A DNA stretch of 64,000 nucleotides from a bacterium (GTDB lineage: Bacteria; Myxococcota_A; Bradymonadia; UBA7976; UBA1532), in assembly GCA_030426085.1 (NCBI GenBank), contig JAUHYW010000055.1, positions 1 through 64,000 of the forward strand, read 5' to 3'. Of this stretch, positions 53,801-62,145 are shown piece by piece; position 1 is the first letter of the stretch, and each line of letters opens with the position of its first letter. The position numbers and the translations under genes were made by a program. Under the pieces are notes generated by a model. That model was given only the letters and a program-made list of their open reading frames with translations. It was not told the DNA's origin and did no database searches.

Positions 53801-54364
53801 CTCGGGCGGGGCCGGGCCGTCTCCGGCGGCGGCGAGGGCCGCGTCGTAGCGCTCGAGCGCGGTGACGTAGGCGTCGTTGGACTTCTCGAAGTGCAGCTCG
53901 GCCAGCCGGAAGAGCGTGTCGGGGGTGAACCGGGGGTCGTCGGGGAACCGGGCGAGGAAGGCCTCGAACTGCTCGATGGCCTCGGACCGGCGGGCGCGCT
54001 CCTCGGCGGCGAGCCGGGCGACGTTGCTCTCGTAGCGCTGGTCGACGAGCCGGGTCCGGCGGGCCTTGCGGTGGGCCGCGAGGCGCTCGAGGTCGCGGTG
54101 GTACTCGGCGGCGGCGGCCCGGTACTGCTCCAGCTCGGCGGCGAGGCGCCGGGCCTCGGGCGGCCAGCCGGCCCGGGGGTCGGGCGGCGCCTCGGGCTCG
54201 GCGGCGTCTTCGGTGGGATCGGCCTCGGTCGGAGCCGGGGCCTCGGTGGGCGCAGCGGCTTCGGGGGCGGCGGGCGGCCCGGCGGCGGGCTCACCCTCCG
54301 CGGGCGCCCCGAGGGCCGGGCCGGACAGGATCCAGAGCGCGGCGATCAGGCGCGCCGGCGTCAC
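50861..54364 (-). CDS. Giant periplasmic TPR protein (GltD/AgmU-like)
   Basis: 1167 aa. GTG start at 54364, overlapping the upstream stop (GTGA), followed by a signal peptide (LIAALWILSGPALGA), an Ala/Glu/Pro linker and more than a dozen TPR-like units with YDKALYKLAWTHYRLDEYPEAIERFREIV and FAAAALNNAAVAFEKTRRFESATRTYERIV as good examples. No enzyme motif. Size, repeats and placement before a TPR lipoprotein match AgmU (GltD), which spans the periplasm in the Agl-Glt machine. A scaffold role is inferred. Confidence 0.78.
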   Translation of the reverse strand: MTPARLIAALWILSGPALGAPAEGEPAAGPPAAPEAAAPTEAPAPTEADPTEDAAEPEAPPDPRAGWPPEARRLAAELEQYRAAAAEYHRDLERLAAHRKARRTRLVDQRYESNVARLAAEERARRSEAIEQFEAFLARFPDDPRFTPDTLFRLAELHFEKSNDAYVTALERYDAALAAAGDGPAPPEPLQEYGRTIALFEQLLDRWPDDRNADGALYLLGYCRMETGQEEAAFRAFDALVQRFPDSRFAAETWTRIGEYHFEAGALAEAMAAYRKVLGYPDSPYYDKALYKLAWTHYRLDEYPEAIERFREIVEFSDDKARKTGTAGSDLRAEAIQYLAVSLQEDDWNGDGEPDAGAGVDRVLRYADGQRPYDVEVLRSVAGVFFDNTRYEDAIAIIRHLFESFPLDPGNPALHEQLIAAYERLQRVDDAFGERDRLASLYGAGSRWREANRDDPEALDAATGLLESALITAATWHHARAQDLRAQAEDGDAAAGADAQREYRLAAVAYDNYLEQYPDSENAYELAFFFAECLYYAGRFVEAADRYAAVRDDPDGEKYRELAGFSAIVSHEKAVDDLIEQGRLAPKPSLTGAAPEVSDESEDPEAPADAQAADGPAGPIEVVPEPIPDPVAALIAARETYIDRGLSHPDKPDRLPVVAYKAGEIWFDYQHFDEARKWFSWLIQRFPESEVAKYAANNIIETFRRANDWKKMAEWAEIIAEAGLGREFDDEIRTLKVGALFKEAEQLFGAERYEEAAAEYIRLVEENPGNRFAAAALNNAAVAFEKTRRFESATRTYERIVREHGDSEFAENALFRVGINAERFYDFDKAISTHLALVERFPDFDKRADSLYQAARLLEQTRQYAEAAEAYQRYAELFPDREDTAETFYRAARVYEKLERPRDQIRIYDTFVRRYGDDEAQDARVVEGLAAIARLHEKSGRTRQARAGWQRVIEAFDARGMQPGTYEARYPAEARFELVEDDFEAYRALELKGTLARQKRTLEDMQARIKALNAAYAEVLPYKAFEWNLAAFFRLGHIYQIFAERLYEAPIPETLSADEQDVYRTTLEDIALPIEDEAVKRYEQAYDKAREFRVTNIWTRRILQALNKYKPSDYPLFKEEKRVAATRQLTPPRLLAPSASEGAPSPPPPPAAPTPAAPAPIDPEAEK

Positions 54365-54981
54365 CCGCCGGTCTCCGGCCCGAGGTCGTCGATGGTGTCT
54401 TCGAAGCGGATGTCGGGGCGGTCTTCCAGGCTGCGGGTCGCCCCGCCCTTCTCGTAGCCGACCACCTCGACCCGGATGCGCTTGCCCTCGCCGACGTTGA
54501 AGGTGTGCGAGGAGCGCAGGGTGAAGACGTAGCTGCGCAGGTAGCTGAAGACGCCGAAGCCCCGGCCGCGGTAGACCATCAGGGCGTCGAGGGTGTGATC
54601 GCCGGGCACGATCGCGTCCCGATGCACGGTGATGGCCGCCTCGCCGTCGAGGTCGCCCTCGGCGCTGGTCCGCTCGAAGATCGGGGTCCCGTCGAGCCGG
54701 TAGACGACCTTCTCGAGCGCGAAGCTCGACCCCATCTCGTTGCGGTGCACGATCTGCACGTCGGCCCCGGCGATGGCGCTGGACCGTACCGCGGCGTCGA
54801 GCGCGGTCAGCCGGGCCCGGGTGCGGAAGACGTCGTCCTTGAGCGCCTCGACCCGGGCCTCGAGCTCGCCGATGGTGCGGCGGTAGTCGGCCGGATCGGC
54901 GGCCGGCTGGGCGCACGCCACCGCCGCGATCAGCCAGACCACGAGCGAGATGAGACAGGCGGCACCGAGACGGGCGTGCAT
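54361..54981 (-). CDS. Periplasmic protein with N-terminal coiled coil, first gene of the Glt-like operon
   Basis: 206 aa. Signal peptide (AACLISLVVWLIAAVACAQP), a coiled coil of about 40 residues (YRRTIGELEARVEALKDDVFRTRARLTALDAAV) and a beta-rich domain (VYRLDGTPIFERTSAEGDLDGEAAITVH, VYRGRGFGVFSYLRSYVFTL). No known domain. ATG 54981 gives the signal peptide. Its stop overlaps the giant TPR gene, so it is part of the same complex by inference. The -10 box is only 6 bases before the ATG (leaderless). Confidence 0.7.
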   Translation of the reverse strand: MHARLGAACLISLVVWLIAAVACAQPAADPADYRRTIGELEARVEALKDDVFRTRARLTALDAAVRSSAIAGADVQIVHRNEMGSSFALEKVVYRLDGTPIFERTSAEGDLDGEAAITVHRDAIVPGDHTLDALMVYRGRGFGVFSYLRSYVFTLRSSHTFNVGEGKRIRVEVVGYEKGGATRSLEDRPDIRFEDTIDDLGPETGG

Positions 54982-54987
54982 GGCCGG

Positions 54988-55017
54988 GGCATAGCACGGG
55001 CCTGGGAACGGCGTCAA
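54988..55017 (-). promoter_or_regulatory. Candidate promoter of the Glt-like operon, leaderless
   Basis: On the minus strand TTGACG (55012-55017), 18 bases, TATGCC (54988-54993), then six bases to the ATG at 54981. There is no Shine-Dalgarno site. Confidence 0.6.
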
Positions 55018-55083
55018 TATCGCCAGGGGGCGCGAGAACGCCACTTACTCAATGAATACAGGGACTTGCAGACTCGATGCCGG

Positions 55084-56103
55084 CTACCAGTCGTCGACTT
55101 CGCCCCACCGGCCGGCCCGGGTGAGGTGGTCGGCGATCGCCTTGTGCAGCGCGTCGAGGCCGTCGCCGGTGACCGCCGAGATGGGCAGGATGTCTTCGCC
55201 GAGCTCGGCCTCGAGGTCGTCGAGCTGGGCGCGCACATCGGGCCGATCGCACTGGGAGAGCACCACGAGGTAGGGGCGTTCGAGCAGCGTCGGGTCGTAG
55301 CGCTCGAGCTCGCGGCGCAGCGCCCGGAGGTCACCGGCGGGCGCGCGCTCGGGGTCGTAGTCCTGGGTGATCAGGAAGACGAACAAGGCGGTGCGCTCGA
55401 TGTGGCGCAAGAACTGGTGGCCGAGCCCGGCGCCGTCGGCGGCCCCTTCGATGAGGCCGGGCATGTCGGCGACGACGTAGCTGCGGTCGGTGTCGACCGA
55501 GACGACGCCGAGGTTGGGCACCAGCGTGGTGAAGGGGTAGCCGGCGATCTTGGGCTTCGCCCGGCTGATCCGGCTGATGAGCGTCGACTTGCCGGCGTTG
55601 GGGAAACCGACGAGGCCCACGTCGGCGAGCAGCTTCAGCTCGAGCCGCACGTCGCGCTCGGCGCCGGGGCGGCCGGGCTGGGCGAAGTCGGGCGTGCGGC
55701 GGGAGGGGGTGGCGAACGAGGCGTTGCCCCGGCCGCCGATGCCGCCCCGGGCGAGCACGAGGCGCTGGTCGGGCTCGATGAGATCGACGATGAGCGCGTC
55801 GGTCTCGGCGTCGTAGGCCTGAGTGCCCACCGGGACCCGCAGCACGATCGACTCGCCGTCGGCGCCGGTCATGTTCTGGCGGTCGCCCGGGCGCCCGTTG
55901 GGCGCGTGGTAGCGCCGCTTGTAGCGCAGGTCGAGCAGGGTGGCGAGGTTGGGGTCGGCGTGCAGGATCACGTCGCCCCCGCGGCCGCCGTCGCCGCCGT
56001 CGGGCCCGCCTCGGGGCACGTACTTCTCGCGGCGATAGCTGACCGCACCCGCCCCGCCGTTGCCCGAGCGGACGTGAATGCGGGCTTCGTCGATGAACTT
56101 CAC
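55084..56103 (-). CDS. obgE: Obg/CgtA ribosome-assembly GTPase
   Basis: 339 aa. The Gly-rich Obg fold (RSGNGGAGAVSYRREKYVPRGGPDGGDGGRGGDV) is complete, followed by the GTPase domain: P-loop GFPNAGKS (166-173), switch II ADMPGLIEGA and NKxD-equivalent SQCDRPD, which reads QCD in place of NKD, a change often tolerated in Obg but worth checking. There is no C-terminal OCT domain. GTG start behind GGGAG. It ends the classical rplU-rpmA-obg operon and acts in 50S maturation. Confidence 0.95.
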   Translation of the reverse strand: MKFIDEARIHVRSGNGGAGAVSYRREKYVPRGGPDGGDGGRGGDVILHADPNLATLLDLRYKRRYHAPNGRPGDRQNMTGADGESIVLRVPVGTQAYDAETDALIVDLIEPDQRLVLARGGIGGRGNASFATPSRRTPDFAQPGRPGAERDVRLELKLLADVGLVGFPNAGKSTLISRISRAKPKIAGYPFTTLVPNLGVVSVDTDRSYVVADMPGLIEGAADGAGLGHQFLRHIERTALFVFLITQDYDPERAPAGDLRALRRELERYDPTLLERPYLVVLSQCDRPDVRAQLDDLEAELGEDILPISAVTGDGLDALHKAIADHLTRAGRWGEVDDW

Positions 56104-56170
56104 CGGAGATCTCCCGATGAACCGCGCGGAGGGCGGACGGGCGCGGCCGGGGCCTGCCCGGCCAGCCGGT

Positions 56171-56434
56171 TCAGCCGGCGGCCTCGGCGTAGACCGAGAC
56201 CTTCTTCTTGTCGCGGCCCTTGCGCTCGAACTTGACGTAGCCGTCGGTCAGCGCGAACAGGGTGTAGTCCCGCCCCAGCCCGACGTTCTCGCCGGGGTGG
56301 AAGTGGGTGCCGCACTGGCGGACGATGATGTTGCCCGCCCGGACCTCCTGCCCGTCGAAGCGCTTGACGCCCCGCCGCTTGGCGTTGGAGTCGCGGCCGT
56401 TGCGGGTGCTGCCCTGGCCTTTCTTGTGAGCCAT
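56171..56434 (-). CDS. rpmA: 50S ribosomal protein L27
   Basis: 87 aa. The sequence [28 protein letters not shown] and [29 protein letters not shown] is diagnostic. The flexible N-terminus reaches the peptidyl-transferase centre. No N-terminal cleavage extension of the Firmicutes type. Second gene of rplU-rpmA-obgE, 47 bases after rplU. Confidence 0.97.
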   Translation of the reverse strand: MAHKKGQGSTRNGRDSNAKRRGVKRFDGQEVRAGNIIVRQCGTHFHPGENVGLGRDYTLFALTDGYVKFERKGRDKKKVSVYAEAAG

Positions 56435-56481
56435 CTCGGGTTCTCCTGGGTCGACGTCGGGGGCGCCCTGCGCCCGCCGAA

Positions 56482-56796
56482 TCAGGCGCTGATGCCGGTG
56501 ATCTTCAGCTCGGTGAAGGCCTGCCGGTGCCCCTGCTTCTTGTGGTAGCCCTTCCGGCGCTTCTTCTTGAAGACGATGATCTTCTTGCCCCGGCCCTGGC
56601 GCACGATCTGCGCGTCGACCGCCGCGCCCTCGACGAGGGGGCGGCCGATGCGGGTCTCGCCCTCGCCGCCGCCGACGAGCAGCACGTGGTCGAGGCGGAC
56701 GGTGTCGCCCTGCTCGCCGTCGAGCTTCTCGACCCGGAGGGTCTGGCCTTCGCTGACGCGGTACTGCTTACCGCCGGTCTTGATGATCGCGTACAT
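56482..56796 (-). CDS. rplU: 50S ribosomal protein L21
   Basis: 104 aa. [31 protein letters not shown] and the C-terminal [25 protein letters not shown] are typical. First gene of the operon behind a strong promoter with a leader of about 75 bases, which contains a short self-complementary segment (cgattcgccatcgcggcgaaatc on the coding strand). Confidence 0.97.
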   Translation of the reverse strand: MYAIIKTGGKQYRVSEGQTLRVEKLDGEQGDTVRLDHVLLVGGGEGETRIGRPLVEGAAVDAQIVRQGRGKKIIVFKKKRRKGYHKKQGHRQAFTELKITGISA

Positions 56797-56879
56797 GGAA
56801 TCTTCCGTCCGTCGGGATTTCGCCGCGATGGCGAATCGCGTGACTCGTCCGCCGGCGCACGACCGGCGACGGGCGGCGA

Positions 56880-56908
56880 AGGTTAGGGCGAGTCGTCGGC
56901 CTTGTCAA
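56880..56908 (-). promoter_or_regulatory. Near-consensus sigma-70 promoter of rplU-rpmA-obgE
   Basis: On the minus strand TTGACA (56903-56908), 17 bases, TAACCT (56880-56885). The -35 box is perfect. It lies in the 130-base gap between mtnA and rplU and gives a leader of about 75 bases. Confidence 0.8.
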
Positions 56909-56926
56909 CCACGTCGCCCGATCGAA

Positions 56927-57991
56927 TCAGGATCGGCGCTCTCCGGGCCCGACATCGGCGAGCTGGGCGGCGATCGCCGGCCCGTACGGGGCCCGCATGA
57001 CGCCCCGCTCGGTGACGATGGCGTCGATCAACGCGGCGGGGGTGACGTCGAACGCCGGGTTGAGCACCGGCACCCCCTCGGGCACCAGCCGGGTGGGGCC
57101 GACGTGGGTCACCTCGCGGTCGGGGCGGCGCTCGATGCGGATGGCGGCCCCGTCGGCCGAGGCGGGGTCGATGCTGCTCGTGGGGCCGACGAAGTAGAAC
57201 GGGATGCCGTGGTGCTTGCACAGCACCGCCAGGGCGTAGGTCCCGATCTTGTTGGCGGCGTCGCCGTTGGCCACGACCCGGTCGAAGCCGACGACCACCG
57301 CGTCGATGCCGCCCTCGGCCATCAGCCAGCCGGCCATGTTGTCGGTGATCACCGTCACCGGCACCCCGGCCCGGTCCAGCTCCCAGGCGGTCAGCCGGGC
57401 CCCCTGCAAGAAGGGGCGGGTCTCGTCGGCGTAGCACCGGGCCAGCGTGCCGTCGCGCCACGCGCGCCGGATCACCGCCACCGCGGTGCCGTCCCCGCCG
57501 GTGGCCAGCGCGCCGGCGTTGCAGTGGGTCAGGACCCGGGCCCCCTCGGGCAGCAGCGCCGCGCCGTGGCGCCCCATGGCGGTGCACATCACCGCGTCCT
57601 CGGCCTGGATCGCCCGGGCCTCGGCGTCGAGCGCAGCCCGGGCCTCGGCGACGGGGCCGTCGGCGACGGCGGCGAGCCGGGCCTTCATCCGGTCGAGGGC
57701 CCAGAAGAGGTTGACCGCGGTGGGCCGGGTGGCAGCGAGGCCGGCGAAGGCCGGAGCGAGGGCGTCCTCCAGCGGGCCGTCGGCGGCCCGGGCGGCCAGC
57801 ACCACCCCGTAAGCGGCGGTGATGCCGATGGCCGGCGCGCCGCGCACCACCATCTCGGTGATCGCCTCGGCGGTGGACTGCCAGTCGGCGCAGTGCAGGT
57901 AGGTCTCCTCGACCGGCAGCTTGCGCTGGTCGAGCAGGATCAGGACGTCGCCCCGCCAGTCGATGGTGGCGAATCCGGTGGTCGGCTTCAC
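56927..57991 (-). CDS. mtnA: S-methyl-5-thioribose-1-phosphate isomerase MtnA
   Basis: 354 aa. Family motifs [14 protein letters not shown], the catalytic Cys in [12 protein letters not shown] and the Asp in [19 protein letters not shown] identify MtnA rather than eIF2B-like homologues. It converts methylthioribose-1-phosphate to methylthioribulose-1-phosphate, the substrate of MtnB encoded at 3.6 kb. GTG start at 57991. It follows the zinc-ribbon/TPR gene by 19 bases and may be read from the same transcript. Confidence 0.93.
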   Translation of the reverse strand: MKPTTGFATIDWRGDVLILLDQRKLPVEETYLHCADWQSTAEAITEMVVRGAPAIGITAAYGVVLAARAADGPLEDALAPAFAGLAATRPTAVNLFWALDRMKARLAAVADGPVAEARAALDAEARAIQAEDAVMCTAMGRHGAALLPEGARVLTHCNAGALATGGDGTAVAVIRRAWRDGTLARCYADETRPFLQGARLTAWELDRAGVPVTVITDNMAGWLMAEGGIDAVVVGFDRVVANGDAANKIGTYALAVLCKHHGIPFYFVGPTSSIDPASADGAAIRIERRPDREVTHVGPTRLVPEGVPVLNPAFDVTPAALIDAIVTERGVMRAPYGPAIAAQLADVGPGERRS

Positions 57992-58010
57992 GGGCTGCTC
58001 CGAGAGTGGG

Positions 58011-60260
58011 TCAGCGCAGGCCCTCGAGCTTGCGCTTGATGATCGCCGCCTTGCTGCCCCGGGGGTGCACGTTGAGGTAGGCCTGATAGGCCTGCTTCGC
58101 CTGGGTGGTCATGCCGGCCCGCTCGTAGGCCGTCGCCTGGCCGTACATCGCGTCGGCGTAGCGCGAGCTCTGGCGCAGCGCCCGGTCGAACTGGCGGATG
58201 GCCTTGCGGTAGTTGCGGGCGTCCAGCTCGCACCAGCCGAGGCTGGCCCACGGCTCGGGGCTGCCCGGCCGGGCCTTGGACGCGGCGAGGAAGTACGATC
58301 GCGCCTGACGGGCCTTGCCCCGCTCGAGCAGCGCGTTGCCCCGATCCATCAGCGAGTCGAACGAGCCGCTGGGCGTCTCGCTCCGGGGCTTGGGCTTCGG
58401 CTTGGGCTTGGGCTCGGGTTCCGGCTCGGGATCGGGCTTCGCCGGCGCGGCGTCGGGCTCGGGCGGGCCGGCGTCGGGGTCGGGCGCGTCGGCCGGGGGC
58501 AGGCTCGCCAGCAGGCGGCGCCCCGGCTCGTGCCCCGGGTTGACCGCCAGCAGCGCCTCGACCGCGCCCCGGGCCTCGGCGGTGCGCCCGGCCATCTTCA
58601 GCGCCACCGCGTGCAGCCACGCCGCCCGGGGTCGGGCCTTGGCCTCGGCCGAGAGCATGCCGAGCTGATCGGCGGCCGCGTCGGCGTCGCCCCCGTGCAG
58701 CCCCAGCGCGGCCTCGATCAAGGCCACATCGGCGGCCACCTCGGGCTTGCTCCGGATCTGGTCGATGTAGTTGCGGGCGAGGTCGACCTCGCCGTTGATG
58801 CGGTGGAAGTCGGCCAGGGTCAGCGGCAGCCCGGCGGCGTCCTGACCCAGCGTGCGGGCCACGGCCAGCGCCCGGTCGGCGACGCCGGACTGGATGCGGG
58901 CCCCGGCGGCGTCCCCGTCGACCAGGGCGTACTCGGCCCGGGCCAGCGCCACCCGGGCCCGGCCGATGTGGGCCTGCCCGGCCAGCGCCGGATCGGCGGG
59001 CGGGGTGCCCAGCGCGCTCAGGGCCTCGTCGTAGGCCTGCATCGCCTCGGCCAGCCCGATCTCGGTGTCGCGGGCGTAGGCCGCCCGGCCCCGGGCCAGG
59101 ATGTCGTCGACCCGGGGGCCGGCGGGCTCGGCCACCGGCGGGGGCGGCGCCTGCGCGTCGCGTCGGGGGGCGATGTAGTTGTCGTAGACGAAGTAGCCCA
59201 CCCCGGCCAGCGCCAGCATGGTCATCACGCCCATCAAGAAGCCACGCCCGGTGCCGCCGTCGCCCGACTGGTGGGCGTAGGCCGGCGGCGCCTCGCTCTC
59301 GAAGGTCATCCCCAGCTCGCCGGGGGGGTGCCCCGGGCCGCGGGGGTGGCCGCCCGGCCCCGGCGGTGGGCGGCGGCGGGGGCCGACCATCGAGTCCCGG
59401 CGGCGGGGCACCGCGGCGTCGGCCACCCGCAGGTTGGGCACGCTGTCCCGATGGGCCGGCAGCCGGTTGGCGCTGGCCCGGGCCGGCGGCCGGCCGACGA
59501 AGCTGTCCCGCCCGGCGACCCGGGCCCCGCTGGGGCGTCGGGGCGGGCTGGGCAGGCGGGCGTGCATCGAGCTGCGGTCCGACAGCCGCCGCGGCGGGGG
59601 CTGCACCACCGGCGGCGGACCCGAGGCGGGCCGGGTGCGCGCGCTGCGGGCCGGCAGCGGCGGCGGGCGCAGGACCTCGTCCTCGGCCGAGATGATCGCG
59701 GGTCCCGCCGACAGCTCGTCCCGCCGCTCGTCGGCGATCGACGACTCGATCTCGAGCGGGTCGAACATGCTGCTGGCCACGATATCGCTCTTGGCGTCGA
59801 GCCCGGCGAGGCGCACGTCGCTGACGTCGAGCAGATCCTCCCGCCGGGTGGGCGGCGGCGGGGCGTCGTCCCCCTCGCGGGGCGGCACCTCGAGCAGCGG
59901 CCCGGCGTCGTCGAAGAGGCTCGCCAGCTCGATGATCGAGCCGATGGGCTTCCAGTTGTCGCCGGTCTTCGAGATCTGATCCTCGCGGCCGACCCGCCGC
60001 TCGACGATCCACTGACGCAGGGTGGCGAAGTCGTCGAACGACAGCTCCTCACCGCTGCGGCGGCGGACCCGCCACGCGCCGAGCTTGGGGGTCTCGATCT
60101 CCATCGAGCCCAGCGGCCCGTCGGAGAACGGATCCTCGTCCTCGCCCTGCACCTGGAAGATGTGCCCGCAGTGGGTGCACTTGACGGTCAGCCCCGACTC
60201 GCCGATGCGGTTCTCGTCGAGGTCGTAGTCGGTGCCGCACTTCTCGCAACTGACGTTCAT
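58011..60260 (-). CDS. MJ0042-type zinc-ribbon / GYF-like / TM / TPR protein
   Basis: 749 aa. The first 40 residues are an MJ0042 zinc ribbon ([33 protein letters not shown]). Next is a GYF_2-like module ([45 protein letters not shown]), a long Arg/Pro-rich disordered stretch, one transmembrane helix (~340-360, [23 protein letters not shown]) and a periplasmic TPR region that continues to the end, with a Pro/Lys-rich insertion. Its start overlaps the stop of a paralogue (ATGA). The layout resembles GltJ/AgmX-type platform proteins, whose zinc ribbon binds a Ras-like GTPase, but TonB features are missing. Confidence 0.8.
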   Translation of the reverse strand: MNVSCEKCGTDYDLDENRIGESGLTVKCTHCGHIFQVQGEDEDPFSDGPLGSMEIETPKLGAWRVRRRSGEELSFDDFATLRQWIVERRVGREDQISKTGDNWKPIGSIIELASLFDDAGPLLEVPPREGDDAPPPPTRREDLLDVSDVRLAGLDAKSDIVASSMFDPLEIESSIADERRDELSAGPAIISAEDEVLRPPPLPARSARTRPASGPPPVVQPPPRRLSDRSSMHARLPSPPRRPSGARVAGRDSFVGRPPARASANRLPAHRDSVPNLRVADAAVPRRRDSMVGPRRRPPPGPGGHPRGPGHPPGELGMTFESEAPPAYAHQSGDGGTGRGFLMGVMTMLALAGVGYFVYDNYIAPRRDAQAPPPPVAEPAGPRVDDILARGRAAYARDTEIGLAEAMQAYDEALSALGTPPADPALAGQAHIGRARVALARAEYALVDGDAAGARIQSGVADRALAVARTLGQDAAGLPLTLADFHRINGEVDLARNYIDQIRSKPEVAADVALIEAALGLHGGDADAAADQLGMLSAEAKARPRAAWLHAVALKMAGRTAEARGAVEALLAVNPGHEPGRRLLASLPPADAPDPDAGPPEPDAAPAKPDPEPEPEPKPKPKPKPRSETPSGSFDSLMDRGNALLERGKARQARSYFLAASKARPGSPEPWASLGWCELDARNYRKAIRQFDRALRQSSRYADAMYGQATAYERAGMTTQAKQAYQAYLNVHPRGSKAAIIKRKLEGLR

Positions 60261-61516
60261 CGGCCCGGCTCGGCCCGCATCTGGCGCCGGTACTCGGCCA
60301 GCGCCCGGCGGGCCTCTGCGTCACGGTTGTTCTTGTGCAGCGCCAGCGCGAGGTAGCGCTGGATGCGCGGATCGGCGTCCCCCCCGCGGGCGACGCCCCG
60401 GAGCTGGTTGATCGCCGCGTCGTAGTGGCCGGCCTCGTAGGCCCCGATGGCCCGGGCCAGCGCCGCCGAGGGGGGCGGCGGGGCCGAGGCGGTCGGCTCG
60501 ATGTCGGGGGGCAGGCTCATCCAGCCGAGGGCGACCCCGGCCAGCACCAGCCCGATCACCGCCAGGAACGCCGCGGCGACGGCGCCGAGCACCAGCCCGA
60601 TGCCCATCGTCGACGGACCCGGCTCGCGGGCGGGGCCCTCGGCCCGGGCGACGGTGCGCCGCTCGCCGACGATGCCCCCGTGGCGGGCGCTGGCCCGGCT
60701 GATGTCGAGGCTGAGGCTGTCGTCGACCGGCTTGCGCCTGCCGAGGCGCCCGGCCAGCTCGGGGAAGGCGTCGACCTCCATGAAGACGCCGTCGCCCCGG
60801 GCCACCCGGACCCCGCTGATGTCGGGCTTGCCCTCGAGCCAGGCGACGACCGCGTCGACGGTCATCAGCTCGTAGACCACGCCCCGCTCGTTGCGCACCT
60901 TCCACCCGACGGGGGCCGGCGCGTCGAGGCCGAGCTCGAGCGGCGCCTGACGCATCGCCTCGTCGACGTAGCGCTGGTCGACCACCCGGGTCGACTCCTC
61001 CTCGCCGTCGTCGTCGCCCAGATCGGGCGGGCCGGCGAGGTTGAGCGAGAGGCTGTCCCGCAGCGCCTCGGGCGGGATGCGGACCATCAGGTTGCCCCGG
61101 GTCGCCTCATCGTCGTCGTCGAAGGCGGCGAAGCCCCCGTCGAGCGAGCCCAGCCCCACCTGCTCGTCGTCGCCCCGACCGAAGCGGAAGCCGTCGTCGC
61201 CCCGCCCGCCGAAGAACGGCGCCGCGTCGTCGACCGCGCCCCCGCCGAGCAGGTTGGCCAGATCGAGCTTCTGATCCTCTTCGCCGGTGGGGATGCGCCC
61301 CAGGCCACCGTCGTCCCCGTCGTCGACGGTGTCCCCGCCGAGGCCCAGGGGGGAGCCGGGGTCGAACTCGCCCAGCCCGCCGACCCGCTCGAAGGCCCGG
61401 TAGGCGTCCTCCTCGACGGTCGGCTCGGGCTGCCCGGGCAGCACCCGGCCGCACGAGACGCACGGGCGGCCGGCCGCGTCGCTGGAGTTGCGCGCGCCAC
61501 AATGAGGACATCGCAT
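60257..61516 (-). CDS. Zinc-ribbon / GYF-like / TM / TPR protein, paralogue of the next gene
   Basis: 419 aa. Zinc ribbon CPHCGARNSSDAAGRPCVSCGRV at the N-terminus, then an Asp/Gly-rich linker, a GYF_2-like module (WKVRNERGVVYELMTVDAVVAWLEGKPDISGVRVARGDGVFMEVDAFPELAGRLG), a transmembrane helix (GIGLVLGAVAAAFLAVIGLVLAGVAL) and a short TPR segment near the C-terminus. Start options are ATG 61516 or 61522; 61516 is preferred. ATGA overlap couples it to the larger paralogue downstream. Function unknown; both look like inner-membrane scaffolds connecting cytoplasm and periplasm. Confidence 0.78.
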   Translation of the reverse strand: MRCPHCGARNSSDAAGRPCVSCGRVLPGQPEPTVEEDAYRAFERVGGLGEFDPGSPLGLGGDTVDDGDDGGLGRIPTGEEDQKLDLANLLGGGAVDDAAPFFGGRGDDGFRFGRGDDEQVGLGSLDGGFAAFDDDDEATRGNLMVRIPPEALRDSLSLNLAGPPDLGDDDGEEESTRVVDQRYVDEAMRQAPLELGLDAPAPVGWKVRNERGVVYELMTVDAVVAWLEGKPDISGVRVARGDGVFMEVDAFPELAGRLGRRKPVDDSLSLDISRASARHGGIVGERRTVARAEGPAREPGPSTMGIGLVLGAVAAAFLAVIGLVLAGVALGWMSLPPDIEPTASAPPPPSAALARAIGAYEAGHYDAAINQLRGVARGGDADPRIQRYLALALHKNNRDAEARRALAEYRRQMRAEPGR

Positions 61517-61567
61517 GGGCATCACCGGGCAGGGTGCCACAGGCCGGGCCGATGGCCAAGTCGGCCG

Positions 61568-62041
61568 TCAGCGCAGCATCAGCCGGCGATCGAGCGCCCC
61601 GAAGTGATCCGCCCCCTGCGCCAGCGCCGGCTCCACCGCCTCCTCGAAGGCGTACAGCTCCGACCGCGCCCCGGCCGCCTCGAGGTGGGTCAGCAGGTCG
61701 ACGAGCCCCCCGCCGGCCACGAGCGCCACGGCGTCGACCCGGGGGGCGAGCGCGGCGGCGGTCAGCGCCAGCCCCACGTCCCAGGCGCCGCCCCCGGGGC
61801 GCCCGTCGCGCACCCGCACCTCGAAGCCGACCCCGTGCAGGGCCTCGACGAACGGGCCCACGTCGGCCCCGCCCTCCCGCACCACGAAGGCGATGGCCCG
61901 CACGACCGGTCGGCCGTCGGCGACGAAGTCCAGCAGGCGGCGGTAGTCGAGCCGCTCGTCGTACAGCGCGCGGGCGGCGCCGTAGACGTAGGCGGTGTCG
62001 ACCAGCACCGCCAGCCGCTGTGAAGACATCCGGCTGCTCAT
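61568..62041 (-). CDS. NYN-domain protein with a degenerate active site
   Basis: 157 aa. The NYN/PIN-like fold is suggested by LAVLVDTAYVYGAARALY at the start and VDAVALVAGGGLVDLLTHLEAAGARSELYAF further on. The first catalytic Asp (LVDT) is present, but the usual SGDSDF is replaced by AGGGLVD, so a metal-binding Asp is lost and nuclease activity is doubtful. The ATG at 62041 is taken; another ATG at 62029 is possible. It precedes the zinc-ribbon genes on the same strand by 51 bases. Confidence 0.68.
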   Translation of the reverse strand: MSSRMSSQRLAVLVDTAYVYGAARALYDERLDYRRLLDFVADGRPVVRAIAFVVREGGADVGPFVEALHGVGFEVRVRDGRPGGGAWDVGLALTAAALAPRVDAVALVAGGGLVDLLTHLEAAGARSELYAFEEAVEPALAQGADHFGALDRRLMLR

Positions 62042-62113
62042 GACCGACCGAATCGCACGCCGGCCGGCTCGGCGCAATGCCGACGGGGCTGCTGCGCCGA
62101 CGCGGGATGGGGC

Positions 62114-62119
62114 TATGAT
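62114..62119 (+). promoter_or_regulatory. Candidate -10 box of the Nramp-related gene
   Basis: TATGAT, five of six consensus bases, lies 26 bases before the ATG at 62146. No good -35 box is visible at the expected distance. GAGGAGG follows at about 62132-62138 as the ribosome-binding site. Confidence 0.45.
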
Positions 62120-62145
62120 GGCCGCGCACGGCGAGGAGGCCCCCG

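Noticed and set aside
56797-56879. L21 leader RNA in front of rplU
   Set aside because: The leader has some self-complementarity but I cannot match it to a known L21 leader fold by eye, so it is only mentioned with the gene.
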